Assembly: GCF_028368995.1 (NCBI RefSeq)
Contig: NZ_JAQNDL010000001.1
Coordinates: 620,001 to 684,000, forward strand
Direction of reading: 5' to 3'
DNA from: Nannocystis bainbridge
GTDB lineage: Bacteria; Myxococcota_A; Polyangia; Nannocystales; Nannocystaceae
Length of the DNA stretch: 64,000 bases
The notes beneath the pieces are model-generated. The model searched no databases. It saw nothing but the letters and a program-made list of their open reading frames with translations, and was not told the DNA's origin. Within the stretch, counting starts at the first letter, position 1; each line of letters opens with the position of its first letter. The position numbers and the translations under genes are program-made. Of this stretch, positions 1-8,416 are shown piece by piece.

Positions 1-741
1 GGCGGCGCCCGCGGCTACACGCCGTTCGGGGTCGAGCACGCCAAGGACAGCCCGGCGGTCGACCTCAAGGAGTTCTGGCACGTCGGCCGCGAGCACGTGG
101 CGGGCGCGGCGTGGACCAGCCACTACCCTCCCAACATCTGGCCGACCGAGGTCGCCGGGTTCCGCGAGGCGACGTGGGCGCTGTACCAGCAGCTCGAGGC
201 GCTCGGCGACCGGGTCCTGCGCGCGGTCGCCCTCGGCCTCGGCCTCGACGAGCGCTACTTCGAGGACAAGACCGACCACGGCAACTCGATCCTGCGCCCG
301 ATCCACTACCCGCCGCTCGCGCCCGGCCGCGGCGACCCCGGCAGCGTCCGCTCCGGCCAGCACGAGGACATCAACCTCATCACCCTGCTCATCGGCTCCG
401 GCGAGCCCGGGCTCGAGGTGCTGAGCCGCGCCGGCCAGTGGGTGCCGGTGACGACCATCCCCGAGGCGATCGTGGTCAACGTCGGCGACATGCTGCAGCG
501 CCTCACCAACGACGTGCTGCGCTCGACCACCCACCGCGTGGTCAACCCGCCCTCGCCCTACGCCGAGGTGCCGCGCTACTCGATCCCGTTCTTCCTCCAC
601 CCCAACTCGGAGTTCTCGATCGAGTCGCTGTCGACCTGCGTCACGCCCGACAACCCGAACCACTACCCGGAGCCGATCACGGCCGACCAGTACCTGACGC
701 AGCGGCTGATCGAGATCGGGCTGCTCAAGCCGCAGGCGTGA
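1..741 (+). CDS. 2-oxoglutarate/Fe(II)-dependent oxygenase, isopenicillin-N-synthase type (5' partial)
   Basis: The reading frame is open from base 1, so the start lies upstream of the window; 246 codons remain. Seen: an HED (H-x-D) iron-binding pair at 361-369 inside SGQHEDINLITLL, the distal iron His at 532-534 (STTHRVV), and an R-x-S 2-oxoglutarate-binding motif at 574-582 (RYSIPFF). Order and spacing fit the C-terminal jelly-roll of the IPNS/DIOX_N family, which oxidises small molecules (hydroxylation, desaturation, ring formation) in the cytoplasm. The substrate cannot be told. The next gene converges from the other strand after a 14-bp repeat array. Confidence 0.85.
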   Translation, partial: GGARGYTPFGVEHAKDSPAVDLKEFWHVGREHVAGAAWTSHYPPNIWPTEVAGFREATWALYQQLEALGDRVLRAVALGLGLDERYFEDKTDHGNSILRPIHYPPLAPGRGDPGSVRSGQHEDINLITLLIGSGEPGLEVLSRAGQWVPVTTIPEAIVVNVGDMLQRLTNDVLRSTTHRVVNPPSPYAEVPRYSIPFFLHPNSEFSIESLSTCVTPDNPNHYPEPITADQYLTQRLIEIGLLKPQA

Positions 742-779
742 GCGCTTCGGCGGCGCGCACAGTGACCTGGCGCCCGGGA

Positions 780-841
780 CATGTCTGAAGCGACAGGCTC
801 TTCGGGACCTGCCGCATCGGACATGTCCGCCGGGACAGCCC
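780..841. repeat. 14-bp-period palindromic repeat array, 4 units
   Basis: Units start at 780, 794, 808 and 822, exactly 14 bases apart, and a fifth partial CAGCCC starts at 836. Units read CATGTCTGAAGCGA, CAGGCTCTTCGGGA, CCTGCCGCATCGGA, CATGTCCGCCGGGA. It fills the gap between the converging oxygenase and LysR genes and ends just before the LysR stop. Confidence 0.85.
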
Positions 842-844
842 GAC

Positions 845-1696
845 TCAGCCGTCCTGCTGGGCGAGGTGTTTGGCCAGGGTCCTCATCACGACCGAGACGC
901 GGGCGTCCTTGCGCAGGTCGGGGTGGGTCAAGATCCACGCCGGGCGGGTCAGCGGGGCCGTGCTGGCGCGGAACTGCTTGAGCTCGACGAGCTCGGGGTG
1001 CTCGGCGGCCAGGCGCGCGGGCATGAGGTTGAGGCCGACGCCGGCGGCGGTCAGGTCGACGAGCAGGCGCCGCGACGGGGTGGCGAAGGCGATGCGGTCC
1101 TTCGGCACGTGCTCGCGCTCCCACTGGCCGAGCCAGGTGGTGTGGAGCGGGGCGCCGAGCACCAGCCAGCGCGCGTGCTCGGGCTCGGCGGCCAGCGCCC
1201 GCGCGCCGTAGACGCCGAAATGGACCGGGAACAGCTTGCGCCCGACCAGGGTGTTCGGCGGGTCGGCGAGCAGGCCGAGGCCGATCTCGGCCTGGCCCTT
1301 GCGCAGGCTCAGGCCGGCGTCGGAGATGTGCACGTCGACCCGCAGCAGCGGGAAGGCGGCCGCGAGCGCGGCGATCGGCGCGACCAGCAGCGGGCCGAAG
1401 CCGTCGATGGTGGTGACCGTGATGGTGCCGCGCACCTCCTCGCGGCGGTCGCGGGCGCGGCGGGTGATGCCGGCGAGCGTGGCGCTGGTGCTGCGAGCCA
1501 GCGCCGCGAGCTCGCGCCCGGCCGGGGTGATGCCGCGGGTGCGCTCGAGGCAGGCGAACCCGACGGCCTGCTCGAGCGCGGCGATCCGGCGGTAGACGGT
1601 CGAGGCGGCGACGCCGAGGTCGCGGCCGGCCGCCGTCGCCGAGCCGAGGCGCTCGAACGCCTCGAGGAACCGCAGGTCGTCGAGCGAGGTGAGCAT
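845..1696 (-). CDS. LysR-family transcriptional regulator
   Basis: 283 aa, a usual LysR length. Residues 1-60 form the winged helix-turn-helix (LDDLRFLEAFERLGSATAAG, then VAASTVYRRIAALEQAVG). Residues from about 90 on form the two-lobed effector-binding domain (VTTIDGFGPLLVAPIAALAA). It should bind DNA as a multimer and respond to a small ligand. It is the last gene of a leftward run and starts 13 bases after the stop of the zinc-ribbon gene. LysR proteins often control a divergent neighbour, but here the adjacent oxygenase converges, so the target is unknown. Confidence 0.9.
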   Translation of the reverse strand: MLTSLDDLRFLEAFERLGSATAAGRDLGVAASTVYRRIAALEQAVGFACLERTRGITPAGRELAALARSTSATLAGITRRARDRREEVRGTITVTTIDGFGPLLVAPIAALAAAFPLLRVDVHISDAGLSLRKGQAEIGLGLLADPPNTLVGRKLFPVHFGVYGARALAAEPEHARWLVLGAPLHTTWLGQWEREHVPKDRIAFATPSRRLLVDLTAAGVGLNLMPARLAAEHPELVELKQFRASTAPLTRPAWILTHPDLRKDARVSVVMRTLAKHLAQQDG

Positions 1697-1709
1697 CCGA
1701 CGCGGCGGC

Positions 1710-2009
1710 TCAGCTCTTGAAGAAGCGCAGCATGCTCTCGATCCAGCCTGGCTTTCCGGTCAGCTGCTCGAGCTCGCCGTCGTCGAGGAACACGCCGTTG
1801 CAGGCGAAGCACTTGTCGACCTTGACGTTGCGGAACTGGACCTCGGCGAGCTCGCTGCCGCACTTGGGGCAGCGCATCCAGTGCAGCCGCTTCTGGCTCT
1901 CGCGCTCGTCCGTCGAGATCTGGGACTGACGGATCTGGACCGCCTCGCGCCGGCGCACCAGGTCCTCGCGCTGCTGCTTCTCCTGCTCGCTCAGAGTTCC
2001 GCTGCTCAT
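1710..2009 (-). CDS. TFIIB-type zinc-ribbon small protein
   Basis: 99 aa. The N-terminal third is a charged helix rich in Glu, Gln and Arg. Residues about 46-85 form a zf-TFIIB zinc ribbon: CPKCGSEL, then CFACNGVFLDDGELEQL, giving two C-x2-C pairs followed by the family's acidic LDDGELE signature. This family is widespread and mostly of unknown function; nucleic-acid or protein binding is assumed rather than shown. It lies between the MJ0042 protein (34 bases upstream) and LysR (13 bases downstream), probably in one transcript. Confidence 0.85.
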   Translation of the reverse strand: MSSGTLSEQEKQQREDLVRRREAVQIRQSQISTDERESQKRLHWMRCPKCGSELAEVQFRNVKVDKCFACNGVFLDDGELEQLTGKPGWIESMLRFFKS

Positions 2010-2043
2010 CGCGCCCTCCCCGGGCCCCAGCGGCGGCGACCGC

Positions 2044-4455
2044 TCAGGGCGACTTCTTCCCGACCGGCAACAGGTCCCCCGGATCTTCGGGCGGGGGGGT
2101 GTTCTTGCCGGTGTTGTCGTGCTTGGCGAGGTAGTTGCGGGCGGTCTGGTTGCCCGGCTCGACCTCGACGAGCTTGCGGTAGTACTCGACGGCGACGCCG
2201 TGCTTGCCCGCCAGCTCGGCCGCGCGCGCGGCCCCGGCGATCGCCTCGCGGTTGGCGGGCGCCTGGCTGACGGCGCGCTTGAACCACGAGAGCGCGGAGT
2301 CGTGGGTGTTCTTGGCCAGGAAGCCGGTGCCGAGGCACAGGCACAGGTCGAGGTTGCGCGAGCCGCCGAGCTTGTCGTGGGCCTGCAGCAGCAGCTTGAT
2401 GCCGCCGTCGGGGTCGCCGCCGCGGACCTTGTCGCAGCCGGTGGTGATGAGCGTGCTGGTGGCCTCGCCCTCGGGCGACGGCGTGGGGCGCACGATCGGG
2501 CGCGAGCCGGGCTCGCCCGCGGGCTGGATCGGGTCCTCGGGCGGGGCGCCGGCGCCGGCCGGATCGCCGGGCGTCGGCTCCGGCGGCGGCTCGGGCGGCG
2601 GCGGCAAGGTCTCGCCCTTCTCGGCGGCGCTGCGGTCGAGCGCGGCCCGCAGGGCGACCGCGGCCTGCATGTCGCCGACGCGGCCGAGCACGCCGTCGAG
2701 CACCTTGCGGGCGCCCTCGTCGTCGCCGCCGCGCCACAGCGCCAGCGCCAGCAGCGACTGGTGGAGCGCGCTCGGGTTGGGCACGCCCTGCAGCGAGGTG
2801 ATGAGGCCGCTCGGGATCGGGGCCGTGGGGTCGCGCCACAGCGAGGCGCCGACGACCAGCACGCGCAGCTCCGGCGCGGCGCCCTCGGGCGGGGCGTCGA
2901 GCTTGCCCTGGGCCAGGGCCAGCAGCGCCTGCACGCGCGCGGCCTGGGCCGGGTCGGCGCTGGCGCTGGCGGCCTCGACGAGCGCGCCGGCGTCGGCCAG
3001 GTCGGCGTCGACGGCCTGCGGCAGGGCGCGGTCGGCCGGCTCGAGCATGATGGCGATCTGGGCCGACAGCACGCGCAGCAGCATGACCTCGGCCTGCGTC
3101 AGCTTGGCCGCGGCGACGATCGCCGGGTCGCGCTCGGGGTCGTCGACGACGCGCTCGAGGTCGGTGATGGCCTGCCGCGTCTTGGCCAGGCCGAGCGTGC
3201 GGATGGCGTTGCGGGCCGCCGCGAACTCGCTCGGCTCCTGCGCCGGCGGCCGGCCCTCGCCCTTGACGGCCACCACCGGATCGCCGCCGAGGTTGAGCAG
3301 GCGCTCGCGGATGCCGGGCACGCCGAACACGAGGCCGAGCGCGACCAGCACGCCGCAGAGCGCGTAGACGCCGGCCGAGCCCTTGTTCGGGCTCTCGACC
3401 TTGACGATGACGACGTCGGGCGCGCGCGGGCCGTCGGCGATCATCGAGGGACCCTGCGAGTCGAGGATCGGGTTGGAGCTCAGCGTCGAGGTCGGCGGGA
3501 CCGAGATGGCGGCGCCGGCGACGGCGGCGCTGACGGCCGCCGAGGTGGCCGAGCGCTCCTCGCCGACCGGGCGCCGCTCGGACGCCTCGAGCTCCGACGA
3601 GCGCTCGCCGAGCCTGGCTGAAAGTTCAGGTGCGGGCCGCGACGACTCCGAGCCGGACCGCGGCGACTTCTCGCGCGCGGCGCGTTCGCTGGCCCGCTGG
3701 CCCTCGACCCGCTGGACCGCCGCGGCCACGCTCTGGGCCGCGCGCCGGGCCAGGTCGGACACCAGGATCGGCTGGCTGCGCTCGCGGGTGTCGACGTCGC
3801 GCGGGCTGTCCTCGTCCTCGACGCGCGGCATGCTGTCGCTGCTGACCGCCTTGGTGACGGCGTCGAGCATCGACGACACGTTGCCGGTGCGCCGCTGCGA
3901 GCGGGTGGCCCGCGGCGGCGGCGACGGGGTGTCGAACTGCGGCGGCGCCGGCAGCGGGCCGTCGTCGTCGAGCAGCTGCAGCGCCGGCTCGGGCATCTCG
4001 CCGCCGAGGTCGAAGCGGTGGGTCTCTTCGCGGCGCACCGGCGCGGGCTCGTCGACGCCGGTGCCGAAGGTCGGCGGCGGGCCGAGCTCCATCGCCGAGG
4101 GCGCCTCGATCGCGCGGAACATCCGCGACAGGCCCTCTTTGCCGATGAACAGCGGCGAGAACTCCGGGATCTCGCCCAGCTTGAGCCAGAACTGGCCGGT
4201 GTGGGAGATCTGGTCGTCGGGGCGCAGGCGGCCGTCTTCGACCTGCTCGACGATCTCGCGCAGCGTGGGCAGCTCGAACAGGTGCTTCTCGACCGTCGCC
4301 ATGCGCCACGGGCCGCCGCCGGCCTCGGGCTCCGGCTCGGGCTCGGCGTGGAACATGTGACTGCACACCGAGCACCGCAGCGTCACGCCCTCGGGACCGA
4401 CCTGGCTCGGGTCCAGGTCGAACTCGGTGCTGCATTTCGTGCAACGGATAATCAA
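2044..4455 (-). CDS. MJ0042 zinc-ribbon / GYF-like / TPR membrane protein (GltJ-like N-terminus)
   Basis: 803 aa, TTG start. That start is chosen because MIIRCTKCSTEFDLDP is the canonical beginning of the MJ0042 zinc ribbon (CTKC...CSVC). Residues about 52-108 (LPTLREIVEQVEDGRLRPDD, then QFWLKLGEIPEF) resemble a GYF_2 domain. A long low-complexity Pro/Ser/Glu/Arg stretch follows, then one membrane helix at roughly 365-385 (VYALCGVLVALGLVFGVPGI), then an Ala-rich helical region and C-terminal TPR-like repeats to the end. A zinc ribbon plus GYF plus one membrane span is the layout of the gliding/polarity protein GltJ (AgmX) of Myxococcus; the TPR tail differs from it. A scaffold role at the inner membrane is inference. 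Confidence 0.65.
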   Translation of the reverse strand: MIIRCTKCSTEFDLDPSQVGPEGVTLRCSVCSHMFHAEPEPEPEAGGGPWRMATVEKHLFELPTLREIVEQVEDGRLRPDDQISHTGQFWLKLGEIPEFSPLFIGKEGLSRMFRAIEAPSAMELGPPPTFGTGVDEPAPVRREETHRFDLGGEMPEPALQLLDDDGPLPAPPQFDTPSPPPRATRSQRRTGNVSSMLDAVTKAVSSDSMPRVEDEDSPRDVDTRERSQPILVSDLARRAAQSVAAAVQRVEGQRASERAAREKSPRSGSESSRPAPELSARLGERSSELEASERRPVGEERSATSAAVSAAVAGAAISVPPTSTLSSNPILDSQGPSMIADGPRAPDVVIVKVESPNKGSAGVYALCGVLVALGLVFGVPGIRERLLNLGGDPVVAVKGEGRPPAQEPSEFAAARNAIRTLGLAKTRQAITDLERVVDDPERDPAIVAAAKLTQAEVMLLRVLSAQIAIMLEPADRALPQAVDADLADAGALVEAASASADPAQAARVQALLALAQGKLDAPPEGAAPELRVLVVGASLWRDPTAPIPSGLITSLQGVPNPSALHQSLLALALWRGGDDEGARKVLDGVLGRVGDMQAAVALRAALDRSAAEKGETLPPPPEPPPEPTPGDPAGAGAPPEDPIQPAGEPGSRPIVRPTPSPEGEATSTLITTGCDKVRGGDPDGGIKLLLQAHDKLGGSRNLDLCLCLGTGFLAKNTHDSALSWFKRAVSQAPANREAIAGAARAAELAGKHGVAVEYYRKLVEVEPGNQTARNYLAKHDNTGKNTPPPEDPGDLLPVGKKSP

Positions 4456-4508
4456 GGGCTAGCTCGCTGGCGGCACCATAGCACAAAGCAGAAGGGGGCG
4501 GACAGCTG

Positions 4509-4736
4509 TCAGCCGGCGCCCGAACCCGGCGCCACCGACATCACCAGCGAGGCCACCACCGCCACGAGGGACAGCCCGAGGAACGCGGCGAACAGCTTCA
4601 TCGGCAGCGGCGGACGGTACTGCGGCTCGAGCCCGGCTTCGGCCTTGCAACGCGGGCACTGGAGCTCGCCGCCGTCGCCGTCCGTCCCGGCAGGCGCCGT
4701 GATCACGTAGTGGCAGCGGGAGCAGTGGTACTGCAT
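4509..4736 (-). CDS. Small zinc-ribbon, single-span membrane protein
   Basis: 75 aa. Two C-x2-C pairs (CSRC at residues 5-8, CPRC at about 27-30) form a rubredoxin-like or zinc-ribbon knuckle. One hydrophobic helix follows (KLFAAFLGLSLVAVVASLVM). It is the first gene of the leftward run and lies 53 bases before the MJ0042 protein, which also starts with a zinc ribbon. No specific family is recognised. Confidence 0.7.
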   Translation of the reverse strand: MQYHCSRCHYVITAPAGTDGDGGELQCPRCKAEAGLEPQYRPPLPMKLFAAFLGLSLVAVVASLVMSVAPGSGAG

Positions 4737-4904
4737 GGCTCATGGGGTACTCTGGGCCCGCTGTCGTGTCAACCACGGCACGCCTCCCCTGCAGCCCCGA
4801 GCCGCCGGCGGCACGCCGTTCCCGACCGGCTGGCGCTCCCCCGCTCCCCTCCCCGCTCCCCACCCCCACGCTCCCGACCCACGCTCCCCCCACGAACGGG
4901 AACC
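4737..4904. promoter_or_regulatory. Divergent intergenic region before the two-component operon
   Basis: 168 bases between the leftward zinc-ribbon gene (start 4736) and the rightward response regulator (start 4905). It must hold promoters for both directions. It is C-rich with runs of CTCCCC, and no convincing -35/-10 pair was seen. Confidence 0.4.
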
Positions 4905-5636
4905 ATGCAAACCCCGGCGAAGGTGCTCCTGATCGAAGACGATGTCCGCCTGGCCGAGCGCACGGCGGAATACCTCCAGGGCCACGAGCTCGCCGTCGAG
5001 GTCGCCGGCGACGGCGAGACCGGGCTCGCTCGCGCCCTCAGCGGCGAGCACGACGTGATCCTGCTCGATCTCATGCTCCCGCGCCTCGACGGCCTCGAGG
5101 TCTGCCGGCGCCTGCGACAGCGATCGGCGCTGCCGGTCATCATGCTGTCGGCGCGCAGCGAGGAGATCGACCGCATCCTCGGCCTCGAGCTCGGCGCCGA
5201 CGACTACCTGCCCAAGCCGTACAGCCCGCGCGAGCTGGTGGCCCGGATCCGGGCGGTGCTGCGGCGGGCGGTGCCGTCGCCGGAGGGGCCGGCCAGCACG
5301 CTGCGCTGCGGCCCGCTGGTGGTCGACCGCGCCCGCCGCCGGGTCGAGGTCGCCGGCGGCGCGTGCGACCTGACGGCCCATCAGTTCGACCTCCTGTGGC
5401 TGCTGCTCGAGGCCCGCGGCCAGGTGCTCTCGCGCGAGCAGCTGTACCAACGTCTGCGCGCGCTGAGGGGCCAGCCGCCCGGCACCTACGACCCCTCCGT
5501 CGACCGCAGCATCGACGTCCAGCTCAGCAAGATCCGCGGCACCCTGGCCGCCGCCGACCCTCACGCCGCGGGCCTCATCCGCACCGTGCGCGGCGTCGGC
5601 TACGTGCTCGACGACTCGCCCGAGGGCCCCGCGTGA
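4905..5636 (+). CDS. OmpR/PhoB-family response regulator
   Basis: 243 aa. Receiver domain: acidic pocket E11-D12-D13, phosphoacceptor D55 (ILLDLMLPRLDG), switch S82, and K104 in DDYLPKPYSP. The C-terminal winged-helix DNA-binding domain spans about 130-235 (CDLTAHQFDLLWLLLEARGQ...LIRTVRGVGYVLDD). ATG 4905 is chosen because it begins directly with the receiver strand; a longer frame upstream has no homology. Its stop overlaps the GTG start of the histidine kinase by 3 bases, so the two are a cognate, translationally coupled pair. Confidence 0.93.
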   Translation: MQTPAKVLLIEDDVRLAERTAEYLQGHELAVEVAGDGETGLARALSGEHDVILLDLMLPRLDGLEVCRRLRQRSALPVIMLSARSEEIDRILGLELGADDYLPKPYSPRELVARIRAVLRRAVPSPEGPASTLRCGPLVVDRARRRVEVAGGACDLTAHQFDLLWLLLEARGQVLSREQLYQRLRALRGQPPGTYDPSVDRSIDVQLSKIRGTLAAADPHAAGLIRTVRGVGYVLDDSPEGPA

Positions 5637-7045
5637 GCGAGCCGGCCCTGCGGCCCCGCCTGGCCGGCCTGTCCCGCTGGCGCCGCGGCCTGTTCGGCCG
5701 CGTGTTCTTGACCTTCTTCGCCGCCGTACTGGCGTTCGTGGCGCTGGCCTCGATCGTCCAGTTCGCCACCCGCGAGCGCCACGACGCCGGGTGGGTCGAG
5801 ACCACCGACGCCGCGGTCGAGGCCCACAAGCCGGCGCTGCTGGCCGCGCTGGCCGGCGACGGCGACCTCGAGGCCACGGTCGCGACCCTGGCCCGCGCGC
5901 TCGAGCTGCGCCTGGCCCTGCGCGACCTGGACGGCGCCCACCTCGCCGGCGACCGAAGCACGCCGCCGCTGCGCCCGCTGCGGCCGCGCCAGCGCAGTCG
6001 GCTCGAGCGCGGCGCGCCGGTGATGCTGCGCGAGAAGTCGGGCGAGCCGCAGCTGGCGTTCGCTATCGGCGACCGGGCGGTGCTGATCGCCGACACCGGC
6101 GATCACGCCAGCCGGCGCAACCGCAACCTCGCGCTCGGCGTGCTCGGCCTGGTCGGGCTGCTCGGCGCCTCGGCGTGGCTGCTGGCGCGCTCGCTGACGC
6201 GGCGGCTGGCGCTGCTCGAGGACGGCGCGGGCCGCATCGCTCGCGGCGAGCTCGGGCACCGCGTGAAGGTCGACCCACGCGGCGACGAGATCGATCGCCT
6301 GGGCCAGGAGATGAACGACATGGCCTATCAGCTCGGCGAGCTGCTCCGCGGCCAGCGCTCGCTGCTGACCAATGTCTCGCACGAGCTCAAGACCCCGATC
6401 GCCCGCCTGCGCGTGCTCGCCGAGCTGCTGACGGAGCGCGCCGAGACGCTGCCCGAGCACCCGGCGAGCGTGCGGATCCGCCAGGGCGCGCTCGAGCTCG
6501 AGCAGGACCTGAGCGAGCTGGCCACGCTCGTGCAAGACCTGCTGACCTCGGGCCGGCTCGAGCTGTCGGGCCCGCACGCCTCGCCGGTGCAGCGCACGCC
6601 GATCGACCTGGCGCCGTTCCTGGCCCGCCTCGGCGCGCCGGTCGCCGCCGAGGTCGAGGTGACGCCGCCCGAGCTGACGCTGGTCGGCGACCCGCTGCTG
6701 CTCGACCGCCTGATCACCAACCTGCTGAGCAACGCCCGCCGCGCCTGTCCGCAAGGACATGTGTGGCTCACGGCCAACAGCGGCGGCGAAGGCGTCACGA
6801 TCGCGGTCGAGGACGAGGGTTCGGGGATCCCGCCGGCCGAGCGGGCGCGCGTGTTCGAGGCGTTCTACCGCCTCGACGACGCCCGCGCGCGCGACCACGG
6901 CGGCGCCGGCCTCGGACTCTACTTGTGCGCGCAGATCGCTCGCGCCCACGGCGGCACGATCGCCGCCGAGGGCCGCGCGCACGGCTCCGGCGCCCGCCTG
7001 GTGGTCCGCTTGCCGCTCGCTGGCCCGCCCGCGGCCGTGCTATAG
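5633..7045 (+). CDS. Sensor histidine kinase
   Basis: 470 aa, GTG start overlapping the regulator stop. Membrane helix 1 lies at about 22-45 (RVFLTFFAAVLAFVALASIVQF). A short periplasmic sensor of about 115 aa follows, then helix 2 at about 165-185 (LGVLGLVGLLGASAWLLARS) and a HAMP linker. The H-box has phospho-accepting H250 in NVSHELKTPIARLRV. The N-box (LITNLLSNARRAC), G1 (DEGSGIPP) and G2 (GGAGLGLYLC) ATP motifs are all intact. A 14-bp repeat at 6744 is read through as CPQGHV just after the N-box. The ligand is unknown. pyrE follows 7 bases after the stop. Confidence 0.93.
   Translation: MSEPALRPRLAGLSRWRRGLFGRVFLTFFAAVLAFVALASIVQFATRERHDAGWVETTDAAVEAHKPALLAALAGDGDLEATVATLARALELRLALRDLDGAHLAGDRSTPPLRPLRPRQRSRLERGAPVMLREKSGEPQLAFAIGDRAVLIADTGDHASRRNRNLALGVLGLVGLLGASAWLLARSLTRRLALLEDGAGRIARGELGHRVKVDPRGDEIDRLGQEMNDMAYQLGELLRGQRSLLTNVSHELKTPIARLRVLAELLTERAETLPEHPASVRIRQGALELEQDLSELATLVQDLLTSGRLELSGPHASPVQRTPIDLAPFLARLGAPVAAEVEVTPPELTLVGDPLLLDRLITNLLSNARRACPQGHVWLTANSGGEGVTIAVEDEGSGIPPAERARVFEAFYRLDDARARDHGGAGLGLYLCAQIARAHGGTIAAEGRAHGSGARLVVRLPLAGPPAAVL
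6744..6764. repeat. 14-bp repeat unit inside the histidine kinase gene
   Basis: One unit CCTGTCCGCAAGGA (6744-6757) followed in phase by CATGTG. It is read in frame as CPQGHV between the N-box and G1 box of the kinase. Confidence 0.7.
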
Positions 7046-7052
7046 GCGCCGC

Positions 7053-7700
7053 GTGGACAGCTACAAGCAGCGCTTCATCGACCTCCTCGTGCGCCACGAG
7101 GTGCTCCGCTTCGGCGACTTCACGCTGAAGTCGGGGCGCCGCTCGCCCTACTTCATCAACGCCGGCCAGCTGCGCACCGGGGCCGCGATCGCCGGCCTCG
7201 GCGAGGCCTACGCCGAGTGCCTGCAGCGCGAGGGCCTGCAGTGCGACCTGCTGTTCGGGCCGTCGTACAAGGGCGTGCCGCTGGCGGTGGCGACCGCGAT
7301 CGCGCAGGCGCGGGCCGGCAGCGACGTCGCGTTCTGCTTCGACCGCAAGGAGGCCAAGGACCACGGCGAGGGCGGCGTGTTCGTCGGCACCGCCCCGTGG
7401 GACGGCGCCCGCGTGGTCGTCGTCGACGACGTGATCACCTCCGGCAAGTCGATCCACGAGGCCGCCGAGCTGCTGCGCAAGGCCGCGGCGGTGACCGTGG
7501 CCGGGGTCGTGGTCGCCGTCGATCGCATGGAGCGCGGCCGCGGCTCCGTCAGCACCCTGCAGGAGCTGCAGGCCGAGCTCGGCGCGCCCGTGCGGGCGAT
7601 CGTCACCATTCGCGAGATCGCCGCTTACCTCCACCCGCGGGTGATCGACGACGCGCGCCTGCGCGCCATCGAGGGCTACCTCGCCGAGCACGGCGCGTAG
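7053..7700 (+). CDS. pyrE: Orotate phosphoribosyltransferase
   Basis: 215 aa, close to enterobacterial PyrE (213). It catalyses orotate + PRPP to OMP + PPi in de novo pyrimidine synthesis in the cytoplasm. Seen: FGDFTLKSGRRSPYF at the N-terminus, the substrate loop LFGPSYKGVPLA, the flexible catalytic loop CFDRKEAKDHGEGG, and the PRPP motif VVVVDDVITSGKS. GTG 7053 is 7 bases after the kinase stop and gives the expected N-terminus. An operon with a two-component system is unusual for pyrE and may reflect read-through. Confidence 0.95.
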   Translation: MDSYKQRFIDLLVRHEVLRFGDFTLKSGRRSPYFINAGQLRTGAAIAGLGEAYAECLQREGLQCDLLFGPSYKGVPLAVATAIAQARAGSDVAFCFDRKEAKDHGEGGVFVGTAPWDGARVVVVDDVITSGKSIHEAAELLRKAAAVTVAGVVVAVDRMERGRGSVSTLQELQAELGAPVRAIVTIREIAAYLHPRVIDDARLRAIEGYLAEHGA

Positions 7701-7715
7701 TGCTACGGTGAGGCC

Positions 7716-8261
7716 GTGCGTCGCTGCGGGATCCAGGCTGTCCTTTGCGCCCTGTCCCTCGGCGCATGTCCTGAAGACCAGGCCCAGGACCCGCTCGACC
7801 CGGAGCTGCTGATCGCGCTGAGCGAGGCCGGCGGCGACGGCCGCGGCGAGGCGCACAGCGGCCGCTACGTCACCACCGGCGAGGTGCTCGAGTGCGACTG
7901 CCCGACGCGCATGGGCGTCGACCTGTGCGGCGGCGGCTCGGCCCAGCTGATCGGCATCGACGGCCCGGCCAAGGTCGTGCAGATCGATGGGTGGCTGACC
8001 TTCCAGCCCGAGGTCGCGGCGCTGCCGTGGGCGCTGTCCGGCGCGATCGACCGCGACCGCGGCTTCGCCCTCGGCGGCATCTCGGGGCTGGCCATCGGCC
8101 TGTTCACGGTCGGCCTCTACGCCCGCTTCGACGGCGAGTTCACGGCCGAGGGCGGCCTGCGCGGGGAACTCGCCCATCGCCTGCTCGGCGAGCTCCCCGA
8201 CGGCCGCATCGACTGCCGCACCACCTACGCAGTGACGGGCGCGCGCACACCCGACGCCTGA
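7716..8261 (+). CDS. Putative lipoprotein, unknown function
   Basis: 181 aa, GTG start 15 bases after pyrE. The N-terminus is a short basic segment, a hydrophobic stretch (IQAVLCALSLGAC) and a plausible LGAC lipobox, followed by acidic residues. The mature part has ECDCPTRMGVDLCGGG and a predicted beta-rich body with alternating Gly and hydrophobics (GGISGLAIGLFTVGLYARFDG). It probably sits at the outer membrane. No family is recognised. Confidence 0.65.
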   Translation: MRRCGIQAVLCALSLGACPEDQAQDPLDPELLIALSEAGGDGRGEAHSGRYVTTGEVLECDCPTRMGVDLCGGGSAQLIGIDGPAKVVQIDGWLTFQPEVAALPWALSGAIDRDRGFALGGISGLAIGLFTVGLYARFDGEFTAEGGLRGELAHRLLGELPDGRIDCRTTYAVTGARTPDA

Positions 8262-8416
8262 GCGCCGCAGTCGCGCAGGCATCGGAGCGCCGTCACGCAG
8301 ACGCTGCGTCGCCGCCGTGCCTCGAGGCGCCGACTCGTGAAGCGGGCCACCGCGATCCGGCAGAAGCCGGTGCGGTTGCCCGAGGGCCGGCCGTCCTGCG
8401 GCCGCCCGATCGCGGC

